Shown: one piece after another, positions 1 through 7,090 of the stretch
How positions within the stretch are numbered: position 1 is the stretch's first letter
Layout: each line of letters begins with the position of its first letter
From: Vreelandella halophila
GTDB taxonomy: Bacteria > Pseudomonadota > Gammaproteobacteria > Pseudomonadales > Oleiphilaceae
Assembly (NCBI RefSeq): GCF_009856365.1
Contig: NZ_WMEX01000012.1
Span: 1 to 36,880 of the forward strand
DNA length: 36,880 bases
Direction of reading: 5' to 3'
Translations under genes and position numbers: made by a program
The notes under the pieces: generated by a model
Seen by the model: the letters and a program-made list of their open reading frames with translations, nothing else
Database searches by the model: none
What the model was told of the DNA's origin: nothing

Positions 1-584
1 ATCGGCTAAACGGAACTGGACACCGGAACCGGCGGAAAATGATCGGACCAGCGATTGGGCTGGTGAAACGAACAAGCAGGAAGGCTGTGGAGTTTACCCG
101 GAAATGGGTTTTTCTACAGTCTCGTTAAACGGTAAAGCATGGAAAGCAGAAGTCGCAAAAAATATGCTTCAATGATGAGTGGGAGTGTCGATGTCGAGTG
201 GAAACGCTCCGCGACTTTACTTCCGGGAAAACTCATTGCACCTATCTCCAGACCACGATCGAATCCGAAGCGCTTCAGTTGCGGAAGTTGCTTGAGCTAA
301 TTGCGTACTCTTCGCTGGTGTCTTACCAAGAGTATCACCAGGTCCAAATAGCGATGACGTCCTCACTGTTGCGCAGCGAATGACCAGCTGAAATTTCATA
401 CATTAATATGGGTCTGGCATTCGTTATCCTGATACCAACTAACATTACCCATCGACTTTCCGGTACATTCGATTAATACGGAGCTTTCAGATGTGTTCGC
501 AAACGCTATTCCAGTCGGAAACGCGATCTCATTAACGGATCCAACCCTGCAATCAGATGGAGAATTTTCATCTCAGGAGGCCTG
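1..584. other. Left flank without a convincing gene
   Basis: I see no convincing gene here. One plus-strand frame is open from the window edge to a TGA at 173-175 (57 codons). It could be the end of a truncated gene, but it shows no motif I recognise and an opening of this length is not unusual by chance. Short overlapping frames on both strands at 191-399 look random. The last part contains AT-rich stretches around 395-480 that could carry the promoter of the gene starting at 585; I could not assign -35 and -10 boxes with confidence. Confidence 0.4.
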
Positions 585-950
585 ATGACGCACAATGCAA
601 CGACCCTCTCCGGTCTCCCCGTAAACACCACCGAAATCCGCTATGAGAACGAGGACTATCGCGTGATGGCGGACGGCCGCATCGAGTACACCCAGAAAGG
701 CATCCCGGACATCAGCGAGATCCTGCACGAGCACGAGAGCGACATCCGGTTGATCCAGACACCCGAGCAACACAGGGAAGCACTGGAAATCTGCATCGAG
801 GAAGGCCTCGCGCAAACCGCGCACCGAGCACGATCCGGCGACCTGGACGCCCAGTTACTGCACTTGATGATGAGTGATGCGAGCAATGAGGAAGTGAAAC
901 GGATGCGCGATTTAGTGGCGAGAAAAGCAGCAATTAAGCTAGTGAATTGA
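585..950 (+). CDS. Hypothetical 121-aa soluble protein
   Basis: I do not recognise this protein. The start is well supported: a strong AGGAGG ribosome binding site at 575-580 lies four bases before the ATG. The product is acidic in its first two thirds, with a beta-type N-terminus (residues 15-40, including a short stretch reading YRVMADGRIEY) and a helical C-terminal half rich in Glu, Ala and Arg. There is no signal peptide or membrane segment. It stands alone on the plus strand, 76 bases before another unknown gene. The AT-rich gap between them could hold a promoter, so the two need not be cotranscribed. Its codon use resembles the GC-rich genes of the window more than its downstream neighbour does. 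Confidence 0.7.
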   Translation: MTHNATTLSGLPVNTTEIRYENEDYRVMADGRIEYTQKGIPDISEILHEHESDIRLIQTPEQHREALEICIEEGLAQTAHRARSGDLDAQLLHLMMSDASNEEVKRMRDLVARKAAIKLVN

Positions 951-1026
951 CACCGGCAAATTCCGTATTAAAGAATAACAAAATATTTTATTAGTTATAA
1001 AGTACTGATACGCAGAGGAATTCGCT

Positions 1027-2004
1027 ATGGGGTTATTTGATGCTTTGAGGTCTTTTGAGCATGAGATTAACGAGGTAAGAAAATACCTTATTTCAGATAA
1101 ACGCATGCAAAAAAAGTATGCAAACCCGTTTATCGCCGCTTACGGAAGAAAAATTGGACAACTAATTGCGCGAGGGCGGAAACGAACGTCTCATTTAGAT
1201 ACCTCCCATGAACGAGGCTCGGCATACAATCAAGAGTTTGCAGACAACGACATACGATTTTCAGTTTTAGGTCAAGCAATTACGGCTTATCTTCAAGATC
1301 TTAGAGCAGGGAGGTATGTCAATACTGCTGTTGAAACTGCGGTATGGGGTATTCTCCTAGATGAGGATCCAGCTTTAATAGATTCTATGAAACCAGGTCT
1401 CTCTAGTTTCATTAAAGAAAACTACAAAAGAAAGGCTCCTGACGCAAACAATGTTTTCAATCGCGGTGATTATGACCTACATAAAGACCTTGAAAACCTA
1501 GGAGCCTCTACTCCTGAGAACCAAAAAATAAAAACCGAGGAAGATTGGAATGCACAATCTGCAGTGCCAAAAAAAACCGATAATGGTCTTTGTCAATCCA
1601 AAATCACAGAAAAGAGAATATATGAATTTCTTACAAGAATGTTGGGTGAAGAAAACGCAAATGCAGCTCTAAACAGACTATGGCAAAATCAGTTTGTTAA
1701 AAATGATATCGGAATACGCACACCTGCTACTTTCGAAATTAGGGTTCTACTCGCTCGAAAATGGCTGACTAAAGCCATGGCCACTCCTGACTTTAAGGAG
1801 TATTGGCTGCGTTCATATGCCGAATATTTCAAGAAGCACTCCTCCCCTTTAGCGGATCAAAGAGACTTATTGACGACAGATAATCAAGTGTTAGCTTTAA
1901 TCAACGATCTTACCAGCTATATTGAGGAGGGTGATTGCTATTTATATGGTCCAAGCGGGGATTATCTGGACCAACTTGAAGATTTTCGCGATCCCGATAA
2001 CTAG
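1027..2004 (+). CDS. Hypothetical 325-aa protein, A+T-rich gene
   Basis: I do not recognise the family. The start ATG is preceded by AGAGGA about seven bases upstream, and the preceding 76 bases are very AT-rich, fitting a promoter. The protein is hydrophilic, with no signal peptide or membrane helix. Its N-terminal 150 residues look mainly helical and its middle (about 150-195) is a low-complexity charged linker. A second helical domain begins near residue 200 and ends in a very acidic tail. Two globular domains joined by a linker is an inference from composition. The gene is distinctly richer in A+T and in rare-type codons than the core genes of the window, which suggests recent arrival. 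It is followed by about 130 bases without a gene and then convergent genes on the other strand. Confidence 0.75.
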   Translation: MGLFDALRSFEHEINEVRKYLISDKRMQKKYANPFIAAYGRKIGQLIARGRKRTSHLDTSHERGSAYNQEFADNDIRFSVLGQAITAYLQDLRAGRYVNTAVETAVWGILLDEDPALIDSMKPGLSSFIKENYKRKAPDANNVFNRGDYDLHKDLENLGASTPENQKIKTEEDWNAQSAVPKKTDNGLCQSKITEKRIYEFLTRMLGEENANAALNRLWQNQFVKNDIGIRTPATFEIRVLLARKWLTKAMATPDFKEYWLRSYAEYFKKHSSPLADQRDLLTTDNQVLALINDLTSYIEEGDCYLYGPSGDYLDQLEDFRDPDN

Positions 2005-2138
2005 ACTCAAGTTGCCATATTGACTTCTCTAGGGCTTTGACAGAACGGCCCAACAAAGCACTGCAGCCCGACGTGGAAACGGCTGGGCGGTTCCCGCGTG
2101 GATGAGCGAACCGTTAAGACTATAGTCCCCCGACACCA

Positions 2139-2789
2139 TCAGAAGCCGCCGCGCAAATTACGCTTTTTCTTTTCGAGGTTCTCGATCTCGCTTTTCAGTT
2201 GCTGCCGATGTCGTTGAAACGCCGATACCCGAGTCTCAAGCTCCGCCTCTTCCTTCTGGCGCCGTTCCAGCTCTTCGGCGAGCGCCTTCAGTTCTTTGCG
2301 CTCACCAGCCTTGTTGGATTGAAGTTCTTTCAACTCAGCTGCTACTCGTTCAACCTCCGTTCGTGCTGGTCGAACCCAGTATGCGTACGTCGCGATGAGA
2401 CCTGCGAGCAGGAATGGAACCAATATCAGCTTGAGGAATATCACGAGCCAAAACCACCAGGACCAGGTGCCGCTGAACCCTTGAGCCAACGCTTTGCGCC
2501 CTCCTTCGATCCAACTGGGCGGACATGAAGGCACCACCCAATCACAGGCCCGTGCGATCCCGGCACGGTGCTGCTGGAACCACACACCGTTTTTGAGGCT
2601 AGCGAGTTCGGTCTGAAGTTCATCAATCCGGCGCTCGCTCTCCCTTAGCGCTTCGTGATGCTCGTTTTCGAGCCGTTCGATTGTGGCCTGTTTGGCCTCC
2701 AGCTGGTTTTCAAGCGCCGCAATGCGTTGCTCATCGGTGCATCCTGCGAGCGTGATCAGAAGGAAAGCTATTGCTGTGATACGGCTCAT
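2139..2789 (-). CDS. Coiled-coil lipoprotein with one membrane span
   Basis: The chosen start overlaps the stop of the upstream gene as ATGA (2786-2789), so the two are translationally coupled. From this start the 216-aa product begins with a classical lipoprotein signal: a short basic start, a hydrophobic run and a lipobox LAGC with Cys at residue 17. Longer upstream starts would bury this signal. Residues 20-65 form a predicted coiled coil. Residues 110-138 are a Trp/Leu-rich membrane segment, and 140-210 are a second, highly charged coiled coil. A lipidated N-terminus plus an inner-membrane span with a cytoplasmic coil would bridge the periplasm and cytoplasm. I do not recognise a named family. 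Phage Rz-like spanins and conjugation accessory proteins share the general look, but the pairing with a mobilisation-like gene favours an element-borne role. Confidence 0.72.
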   Translation of the reverse strand: MSRITAIAFLLITLAGCTDEQRIAALENQLEAKQATIERLENEHHEALRESERRIDELQTELASLKNGVWFQQHRAGIARACDWVVPSCPPSWIEGGRKALAQGFSGTWSWWFWLVIFLKLILVPFLLAGLIATYAYWVRPARTEVERVAAELKELQSNKAGERKELKALAEELERRQKEEAELETRVSAFQRHRQQLKSEIENLEKKKRNLRGGF

Positions 2790-3565
2790 ACCTCGATCTC
2801 CAGGAACAGGATGCATGCCTCTACCCACCCGGGCATTTCCCTTACTCCCTGCGGGATGGCTCGCCCCCGCAGATCCTTGGTCCAGAATTTGACTTGGGCT
2901 CCTGGCTGGAAACGCTGCTGGTAGCATTTCAGAATTGCTCGGGATGGCGAAAAGACGATGACCTGGTCGAACTGCTCCTCACGCAAGGCCTTTACCAAAC
3001 CCCACGCAAAGGCGTCCATACCACGTGCCTTTTTGGCTGTCAGCTCCAGTTCCAGCGCGATCCGATTCCCTTCATCGTCGATAACAATGGCGTCCGGGTG
3101 CTTGGTGCCTTGGAGGCTTTGTTCCGCAATCTCCGAAGGAGCCTGGTAATGGATGAAGACACCTTCGAAAAGCCACTTCGCGACTGCTCCCTGGACCAGC
3201 AAATCGTGCCGCATCTGCATAGGTCGATAAGTACGGAATCCCGGATATTCGCTCAGTTGCTCCGGATTCTCGATCTCCGACTCAACGATGATTCGGCCCT
3301 CGGGTGTCAGTGCCACTACCGTCGCAGCTGTCCCCTTAGCTCCACCGGAGCCAGTCGGCTGCTCCTTGAGCAGACCCCGTTCGATCAGCCTCCGTGCTAC
3401 GCCGCGTCGCGTCGGCGAAGCCACCTGGTCCACTATCTTTGGGCTGGACCAATCCCATCGCCAGACCCATTCAAGCGCTTTAAGATCTTTGCTTTTGCCC
3501 CGTGCCCTGGGAGACTCTCCCCCGAGTGCTTGGGCTCGCTGCTCCATCAATTTCGCATGGTTCAT
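2786..3565 (-). CDS. Replication-relaxation / mobilisation-like protein
   Basis: The 259-aa protein starts at an ATG preceded by AGGAG eight bases upstream; a further in-frame Met at 3604 lacks such a site. Residues about 30-100 look like a winged helix (helices with the run ARRLIERGLL, then a beta wing ending in LTPEGRIIVE). Residues 150-230 carry a restriction-like core: HPDAIVID, then an ALELELTAKK strand, matching the D...ExE...K arrangement of PD-(D/E)XK folds. This combination is typical of the Replication-relaxation family (Pfam Replic_Relax) found on plasmids and integrative elements, where members assist relaxation or mobilisation of DNA. The family call is from memory of the pattern, not a search. 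It is coupled by ATGA to the lipoprotein gene downstream and preceded by a cluster of repeats that could be its operator or an origin. Confidence 0.6.
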   Translation of the reverse strand: MNHAKLMEQRAQALGGESPRARGKSKDLKALEWVWRWDWSSPKIVDQVASPTRRGVARRLIERGLLKEQPTGSGGAKGTAATVVALTPEGRIIVESEIENPEQLSEYPGFRTYRPMQMRHDLLVQGAVAKWLFEGVFIHYQAPSEIAEQSLQGTKHPDAIVIDDEGNRIALELELTAKKARGMDAFAWGLVKALREEQFDQVIVFSPSRAILKCYQQRFQPGAQVKFWTKDLRGRAIPQGVREMPGWVEACILFLEIEV

Positions 3566-3585
3566 CGCACACACTCCTGCTCTTT

Positions 3586-3666
3586 TTCGCACGAGGTATT
3601 GCATTGCCCCGTGCGAACCCTTTTGCGATCTAGGATCGCTCCTATGTGCGAATACGGGGTGCGATA
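3586..3666. repeat. Inverted and direct repeats upstream of the relaxation-like gene
   Basis: Within about 80 bases upstream of the gene starting at 3565 there are two inverted repeats. One is TTCGCACG (3586-3593) with CGTGCGAA (3610-3617). The other is GCGATC (3625-3630) with GATCGC (3634-3639). GTGCGAA recurs at 3646-3652 and GGGGTGCGA at 3656-3664. Clusters of this type act as operators or as iteron/nic-region sequence on mobile elements. The position directly before a mobilisation-like gene supports either reading. The repeats are seen directly; the role is inference. Confidence 0.5.
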
Positions 3667-4054
3667 AATTGGGTTGCTGTATCCGCTTCTAGGCACCGCG
3701 TTGTGGAAGACTCTGTGTCGCGCTAAGGCCCGTCACGGCAAGGGTTACGCTGCACAAGTACCCCTTTTCCCCGTCAACGCTGGACGCACTCACTGCGCCC
3801 TCCCCCACAAAACGGTCGGTCAGCTTCCGCTACCGTCATCTACGTGCGACTACCCGGCTTGGGCGGGCTTTTCACGCAAGAGCTATGCTCTCCAACTGCC
3901 ATCGTCAACGCGGCTGAACGCCACGACCATGTTGGGGTCATGTGCGGTTCTGAGGATTTGGTGGGGTTCTTCGGTGAAGTGCTTAGGAGTGCGTGGAGTA
4001 AACGCGTCCGCAGCTATCCAATCCTTAGAATTTGGTTAGACATTATCTAGCGTC
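3667..4054. other. Intergenic stretch before the IS element
   Basis: About 390 bases lie between the repeat cluster and the IS left end. Plus-strand frames stay open for up to 121 codons, but none has a ribosome binding site, a recognisable domain or a clean end; the frame at 3674 runs to within 15 bases of the IS end. I regard the open frames as a GC effect. I see no tRNA, array or clear terminator. Confidence 0.35.
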
Positions 4055-4110
4055 TGAATTGACCCCCTCCACAGCTGCACAGGTTATAGTGCGGCGCAGA
4101 GGAGGTAGCG

Positions 4111-4418
4111 ATGAGCGATCAACCGAACAGCGATGGACGGCCAAGCGTAAAACAGCCGTTGTCATGGACATCCTGAAGGGTAAGACCACCGCAGCAGAGG
4201 TTGCCCGCCAGCATGATCTGACCGTCTCGGAAGTCGAGCGCTGGATCGATGAAGCCCAGAGAAACATGGAGAACGGCTTCAAGTCCCTTCCCCGTGACAT
4301 CCGTGAGCAGTACGAGTCGGAACTGCGCGATACCAAAGAAGCTCTGGGTGAAGCCCACGTGCAGATCCATGCGCTAAAAAGGTTCAAACGCCTGCTCGAC
4401 GAGGACGAGAACTCGTGA
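4111..4418 (+). pseudogene. IS3-family orfA, frameshifted near its start
   Basis: OrfA supplies the helix-turn-helix DNA-binding part of the IS3 transposase. An excellent ribosome binding site (GAGGAGG ending five bases before) points to the ATG at 4111, but that frame ends after 21 codons. The real coding frame reads ATG-less from about 4128, through residues such as QRWTAKRKTAVVMDILKGK and a helix-turn-helix with AAEVARQHDLTVSEVERW, to the TGA at 4416-4418. Loss of one base near 4127 would explain this. The C-terminal part is a leucine-zipper-like helix, as in other OrfA proteins. Unless a nearby GTG in the second frame is used, OrfA is not made. Confidence 0.7.
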
Positions 4419-5232
4419 GGTCGCTGCAGGCGGAGCTGGCAGGTGAAGGGCATTCGGTGTCGATCAGCAAGCTGTGTCGATGGCTGGGGCTGCCCAGGCG
4501 CACGTTCTACTATCAACCCAAGGCTCGTCCGCGCGTTATCAATGACGTTCTGGAAACGCGTGTGAAGGCAACCATTGAGCGGTTTCCAACCTCTGGGTAT
4601 CGACGTCTGGCCTGTGTGCTTGGTGAAAACCGCAAGCCGGTGCAGCGAATCCTGCAACTCAAGGGATGGCAGGTGCGACGACGACCGCAGGGGTTCCGGC
4701 CTCGGGCTCGGAGCCTGCCCTCGGTGGCCCACAGGCCCGATGAACGCTGGGCAACGGATTTGACCCATGTCTGGTGCGGCAAAGATCGTCGCGCCGCCCT
4801 GGCGGTGATCATCGACTGCTGCACCCGGGAAATCCTGGGCTGGCGGTTGTCCGATAACGGCAGTGCCAAAACCGCCGAGGCGGCCCTTGAGGAGGCGCTC
4901 ATTGAGCGCCTCGGTGTCCTGCAGCGGGTGACACAGCCGTTGGCTCTGAGAAGCGAAATGGCTTGGTATTCAGTTCCCGCCATTACACGGGCACCGTCAA
5001 AGCGTAAGGCCTTACCCAGGAGTTCACGACGCCTTATACGCCGGAACAGAATGGCTTGATTGAACGATTCTTTCGGTCATTGAAAGAAGAATGCATCTGG
5101 CAGCACCGGTTCGAGTCACTGGCCCATGCACAGACGGCTATTGGCAACTGGATCCGGTACTACAACGAGCAAAGGCCGCATCAGTCACTCGGCTATGTGG
5201 CACCACGGGCACACCCAGCATTAGTGGCTTAA
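4415..5232 (+). pseudogene. IS3-family orfB (DDE transposase), broken by a frameshift and a stop
   Basis: OrfB would be the DDE catalytic subunit. The GTG at 4415 overlaps the orfA stop as GTGA. The first 175 codons contain the N-terminal HTH_21-like helices and the first catalytic Asp (RWATDLTHVWC). At about 4956 the frame shifts: the expected LRSDNG with the second Asp is read as LRSEMAW, consistent with loss of one base. The correct frame then meets a TAA at 5005-5007. It continues through TPYTPEQNGLIERFF, which holds the catalytic Glu, and NEQRPHQSLGY, ending in TAA at 5230-5232. Two independent lesions mean that no active enzyme is made. Confidence 0.78.
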
Positions 5233-5260
5233 GGTGTGCAGAAACCCGGGGGTCATTACA

Positions 5261-5710
5261 ACCTGACGCGGCGGCTGACTCCGTGGACGATAGTCCTTAC
5301 AAGCCTTAACAAAAAATGACGCCCCCAGTACCGCACCATTTATAAGGATCAACTACGGTCTCTCTCGGAATCAATCACCTTGGAGATGGCCATAAAACAG
5401 GCCCTAACCGTTCTCAAACTTGCTCCTGCAACCACCCTTACTTTGGGGTGGCTGGCTGCTTTGGCGGAAGTTATTTGAGTTCATCAAAGACTGATGGTTA
5501 GAGACTTCATGGTGTCGACGGTAGTGAAATGATTAGAATCACTGGTCTGGAGCGCAAGCAAAATTAGGATCTTCCTAGAAAGAGCTCTTGAGTAGCAAAA
5601 CAGGTGATGAACGCTTGATCTAAAGGATGTACTTTAATTTCGAAAGCCTCATTAACTAGACCAATATTGAGCTCTACCTTCAAATATTTTATATGCAGAG
5701 ATCTTTCGTT
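5261..5710. other. Intergenic stretch after the IS element
   Basis: No gene is visible in these 450 bases. There is one clear hairpin, CCACCC (5432-5437) with GGGTGG (5446-5451), without a T-run, so it is not a typical terminator. The last 120 bases are AT-rich and probably carry the promoter of the following gene. I could not assign unambiguous promoter boxes. Confidence 0.35.
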
Positions 5711-6661
5711 ATGACGCAAGAAAAAGAATACCTCGATATAAAGGAAATGCCGTATTCAGATCGACAGATAATCACTATTGGACCAGACAAAACAGCGCTC
5801 AACGCTCGGAAATCCCAAAACGCTCGCAGTTTTGATCGTGAAGCTTGGATTGAGGGAGTTCGATCTGCCGCTCAACGTTCGGGATCTCGTGAGGGATCGC
5901 TTGGAGTTTCAGCTTCAGAAAAAGCATTAGTCAATAACATAAATCATATATCTGCTATATTTGAGAGCAGAAAACGTCGGCAAAATATGAAGGAAACTGT
6001 TCTGAATACTTTAAGGCTCGGACTTGAGGGCCGAAAAGGTTGGCAAAATACGAATGAAAATCTGCTGAATATTCTTAGGGTCGCGAGAACCGAGGCAGAT
6101 GACCTGCAATTTGAGCCAGGCCATCCTCGCCCACGTGTACTGTACGTCGGCAACCCTGTGGATGCGCGCAAATACTATACACTCGCGAATTTCCATCGCG
6201 CGGTATTCGAGCATAAATTCACCGAAGCAGTCAGAGTTCTTATGCATTTGGGGGCAAAGACCTTGACTGTCGAACACATTCGAGGCTGGTCACACGAATT
6301 TGCAGCCCAACTTTCCGCATCTCTCCCGAGATTATCAGATAATGGCTCCGCCAACTTTAAGAGAGAACAAAAATCTTCTGACGACATACTCTTTCGCGCC
6401 ACATTGTCTGGGTGTCAGCAACCTGAGGTGCCCCCAGACGTTGTTTGGCAACCCCATGAAAAAACTTGGCAATTGGTTTCGGAGGGTAGGCTGAAGCATG
6501 GTCTAGAAGAATTTGAATTAAATGTTTCATACGAGGATGACTACGGAATCGATGTCGACTTGAAGGCCAAAGTTCAGGAGGCTGGTTTGGAAGTGGGTGG
6601 TAATTTTATGAAGCATCAAAGCACAGTGTGGAAACTGCGGGGTACGTTTGGTTCAGCGTAA
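5711..6661 (+). CDS. Hypothetical 316-aa protein with an internal duplication
   Basis: I do not recognise the family. Two starts are possible: ATG 5693 (322 aa) has no ribosome binding site, and ATG 5711 has a weak AGAG-type site; I prefer the latter. The first 80 residues are polar and probably disordered. Residues about 90-130 contain two copies of a helical unit of about 22 residues (ESRKRRQNMKETVLNTLRLG and EGRKGWQNTNENLLNILRVA), also visible at DNA level, so a small tandem duplication occurred. Residues about 145-215 hold a compact segment with YYTLANFHRAVFEHKF and an aliphatic helix-strand pattern. The C-terminus is beta-rich and ends in a WKLRGTFG strand. No membrane segment is evident. 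It sits between an IS3 element and transposase scars and is moderately A+T-rich, so it is likely cargo of the island. Confidence 0.7.
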   Translation: MTQEKEYLDIKEMPYSDRQIITIGPDKTALNARKSQNARSFDREAWIEGVRSAAQRSGSREGSLGVSASEKALVNNINHISAIFESRKRRQNMKETVLNTLRLGLEGRKGWQNTNENLLNILRVARTEADDLQFEPGHPRPRVLYVGNPVDARKYYTLANFHRAVFEHKFTEAVRVLMHLGAKTLTVEHIRGWSHEFAAQLSASLPRLSDNGSANFKREQKSSDDILFRATLSGCQQPEVPPDVVWQPHEKTWQLVSEGRLKHGLEEFELNVSYEDDYGIDVDLKAKVQEAGLEVGGNFMKHQSTVWKLRGTFGSA

Positions 6662-6707
6662 GCGCCCGTAAATCAACCAACTTGCCCAGGCCCATTGATC
6701 AGCCCTT

Positions 6708-6894
6708 TTATAGAGCCGGCTCCAGGCGTGTACTCCAGGGCAGCAGCGCCTCCAGTTTCTCTACGGTGTCCGCCTCGCCAATGTGCTTGGGTGTAGACCG
6801 ACGACTCCAGATCGGTCGCCTTGGCCGTCTCGGTCAGCGAGTAGCAAGTCGCACTGGCGTTCGCCCCTCGCGTCGTATTGGCGAACAGCCAAGG
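6708..6894 (-). pseudogene. IS66-family TnpC C-terminal remnant
   Basis: On the minus strand one frame reads WLFANTTRGANASATCYSLT and then ETAKATDLE. After a frame change this is followed by HIGEADTVEKLEALLPW and a TAA at 6708-6710. This is the usual end of IS66-type TnpC transposases (a run resembling SLIETAKANGLEPY, then the ending EALLPW). Only about 60 codons survive, with at least one frameshift, so this is a relic. Its upstream side abuts an IS5-type fragment at about 6890, suggesting one element inserted into or recombined with another. Confidence 0.65.
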
Positions 6895-7046
6895 CCCTGC
6901 GCGGCAACCCCTACGATGGCCACACACTGCATGAAGCACTGATGCGGGTGCACCGCCATTGCGGCCACCTCCCGGCGAACACCCTGGTTGACCGCTGCTA
7001 TCGCGGCAGCATCGCAGAATCAGAAAACCCAATTTTGATTTTTTGA
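6885..7046 (+). pseudogene. IS5-family transposase fragment
   Basis: The plus strand reads AKALRGNPYDGHTLHEAL and then a segment ending LVDRCYRGS. This resembles the GNPYDGHTL...DRGYRG core of IS5-type transposases, which surrounds a catalytic Asp. The normally conserved Gly in DRGYRG is Cys here. The frame ends at 7046 in a short AT-rich tail without the rest of the protein, and no start or N-terminal domain is present. It is a relic with no activity expected, lying directly downstream of the last gene of the defence operon, which runs toward it. Confidence 0.62.
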
Positions 7047-7090
7047 GAGCCATCAAACCTCTTAGAGACCCTAAAAACCGGCAGTCTTGT

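Larger units (their letters stand above)
4055..5260 (+). mobile_element. IS3-family insertion sequence, full length but inactivated
   Basis: The element is about 1.2 kb. The left end begins TGAATTGACCCCC at 4055. The right end, read inward on the opposite strand from 5260, begins TGTAATGACCCCC; both are followed some bases later by CTGCAC, so these are imperfect terminal inverted repeats with the TG...CA ends of IS3 elements. It carries an orfA/orfB pair with a GTGA overlap, as usual for the family. I see at least two frameshifts and one in-frame stop, so it should not move by itself. No clear target duplication is visible directly outside the ends chosen, which may mean that the ends are off by a few bases or that the flanks have changed. 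Confidence 0.75.

Noticed and set aside
2-175. Open frame from the window edge that could be the end of a gene
   Set aside because: 57 codons without motif or known ending; too short to support.
2894-3667. Plus-strand frame opposite the Replication-relaxation-like gene
   Set aside because: The minus-strand frame has a ribosome binding site, an ATGA-coupled partner and domain-like patterns; the plus-strand frame has none.
3674-4039. Plus-strand open frame before the IS element (121 codons)
   Set aside because: No ribosome binding site, no domain and an end close to the IS; composition looks like noncoding GC-rich sequence.
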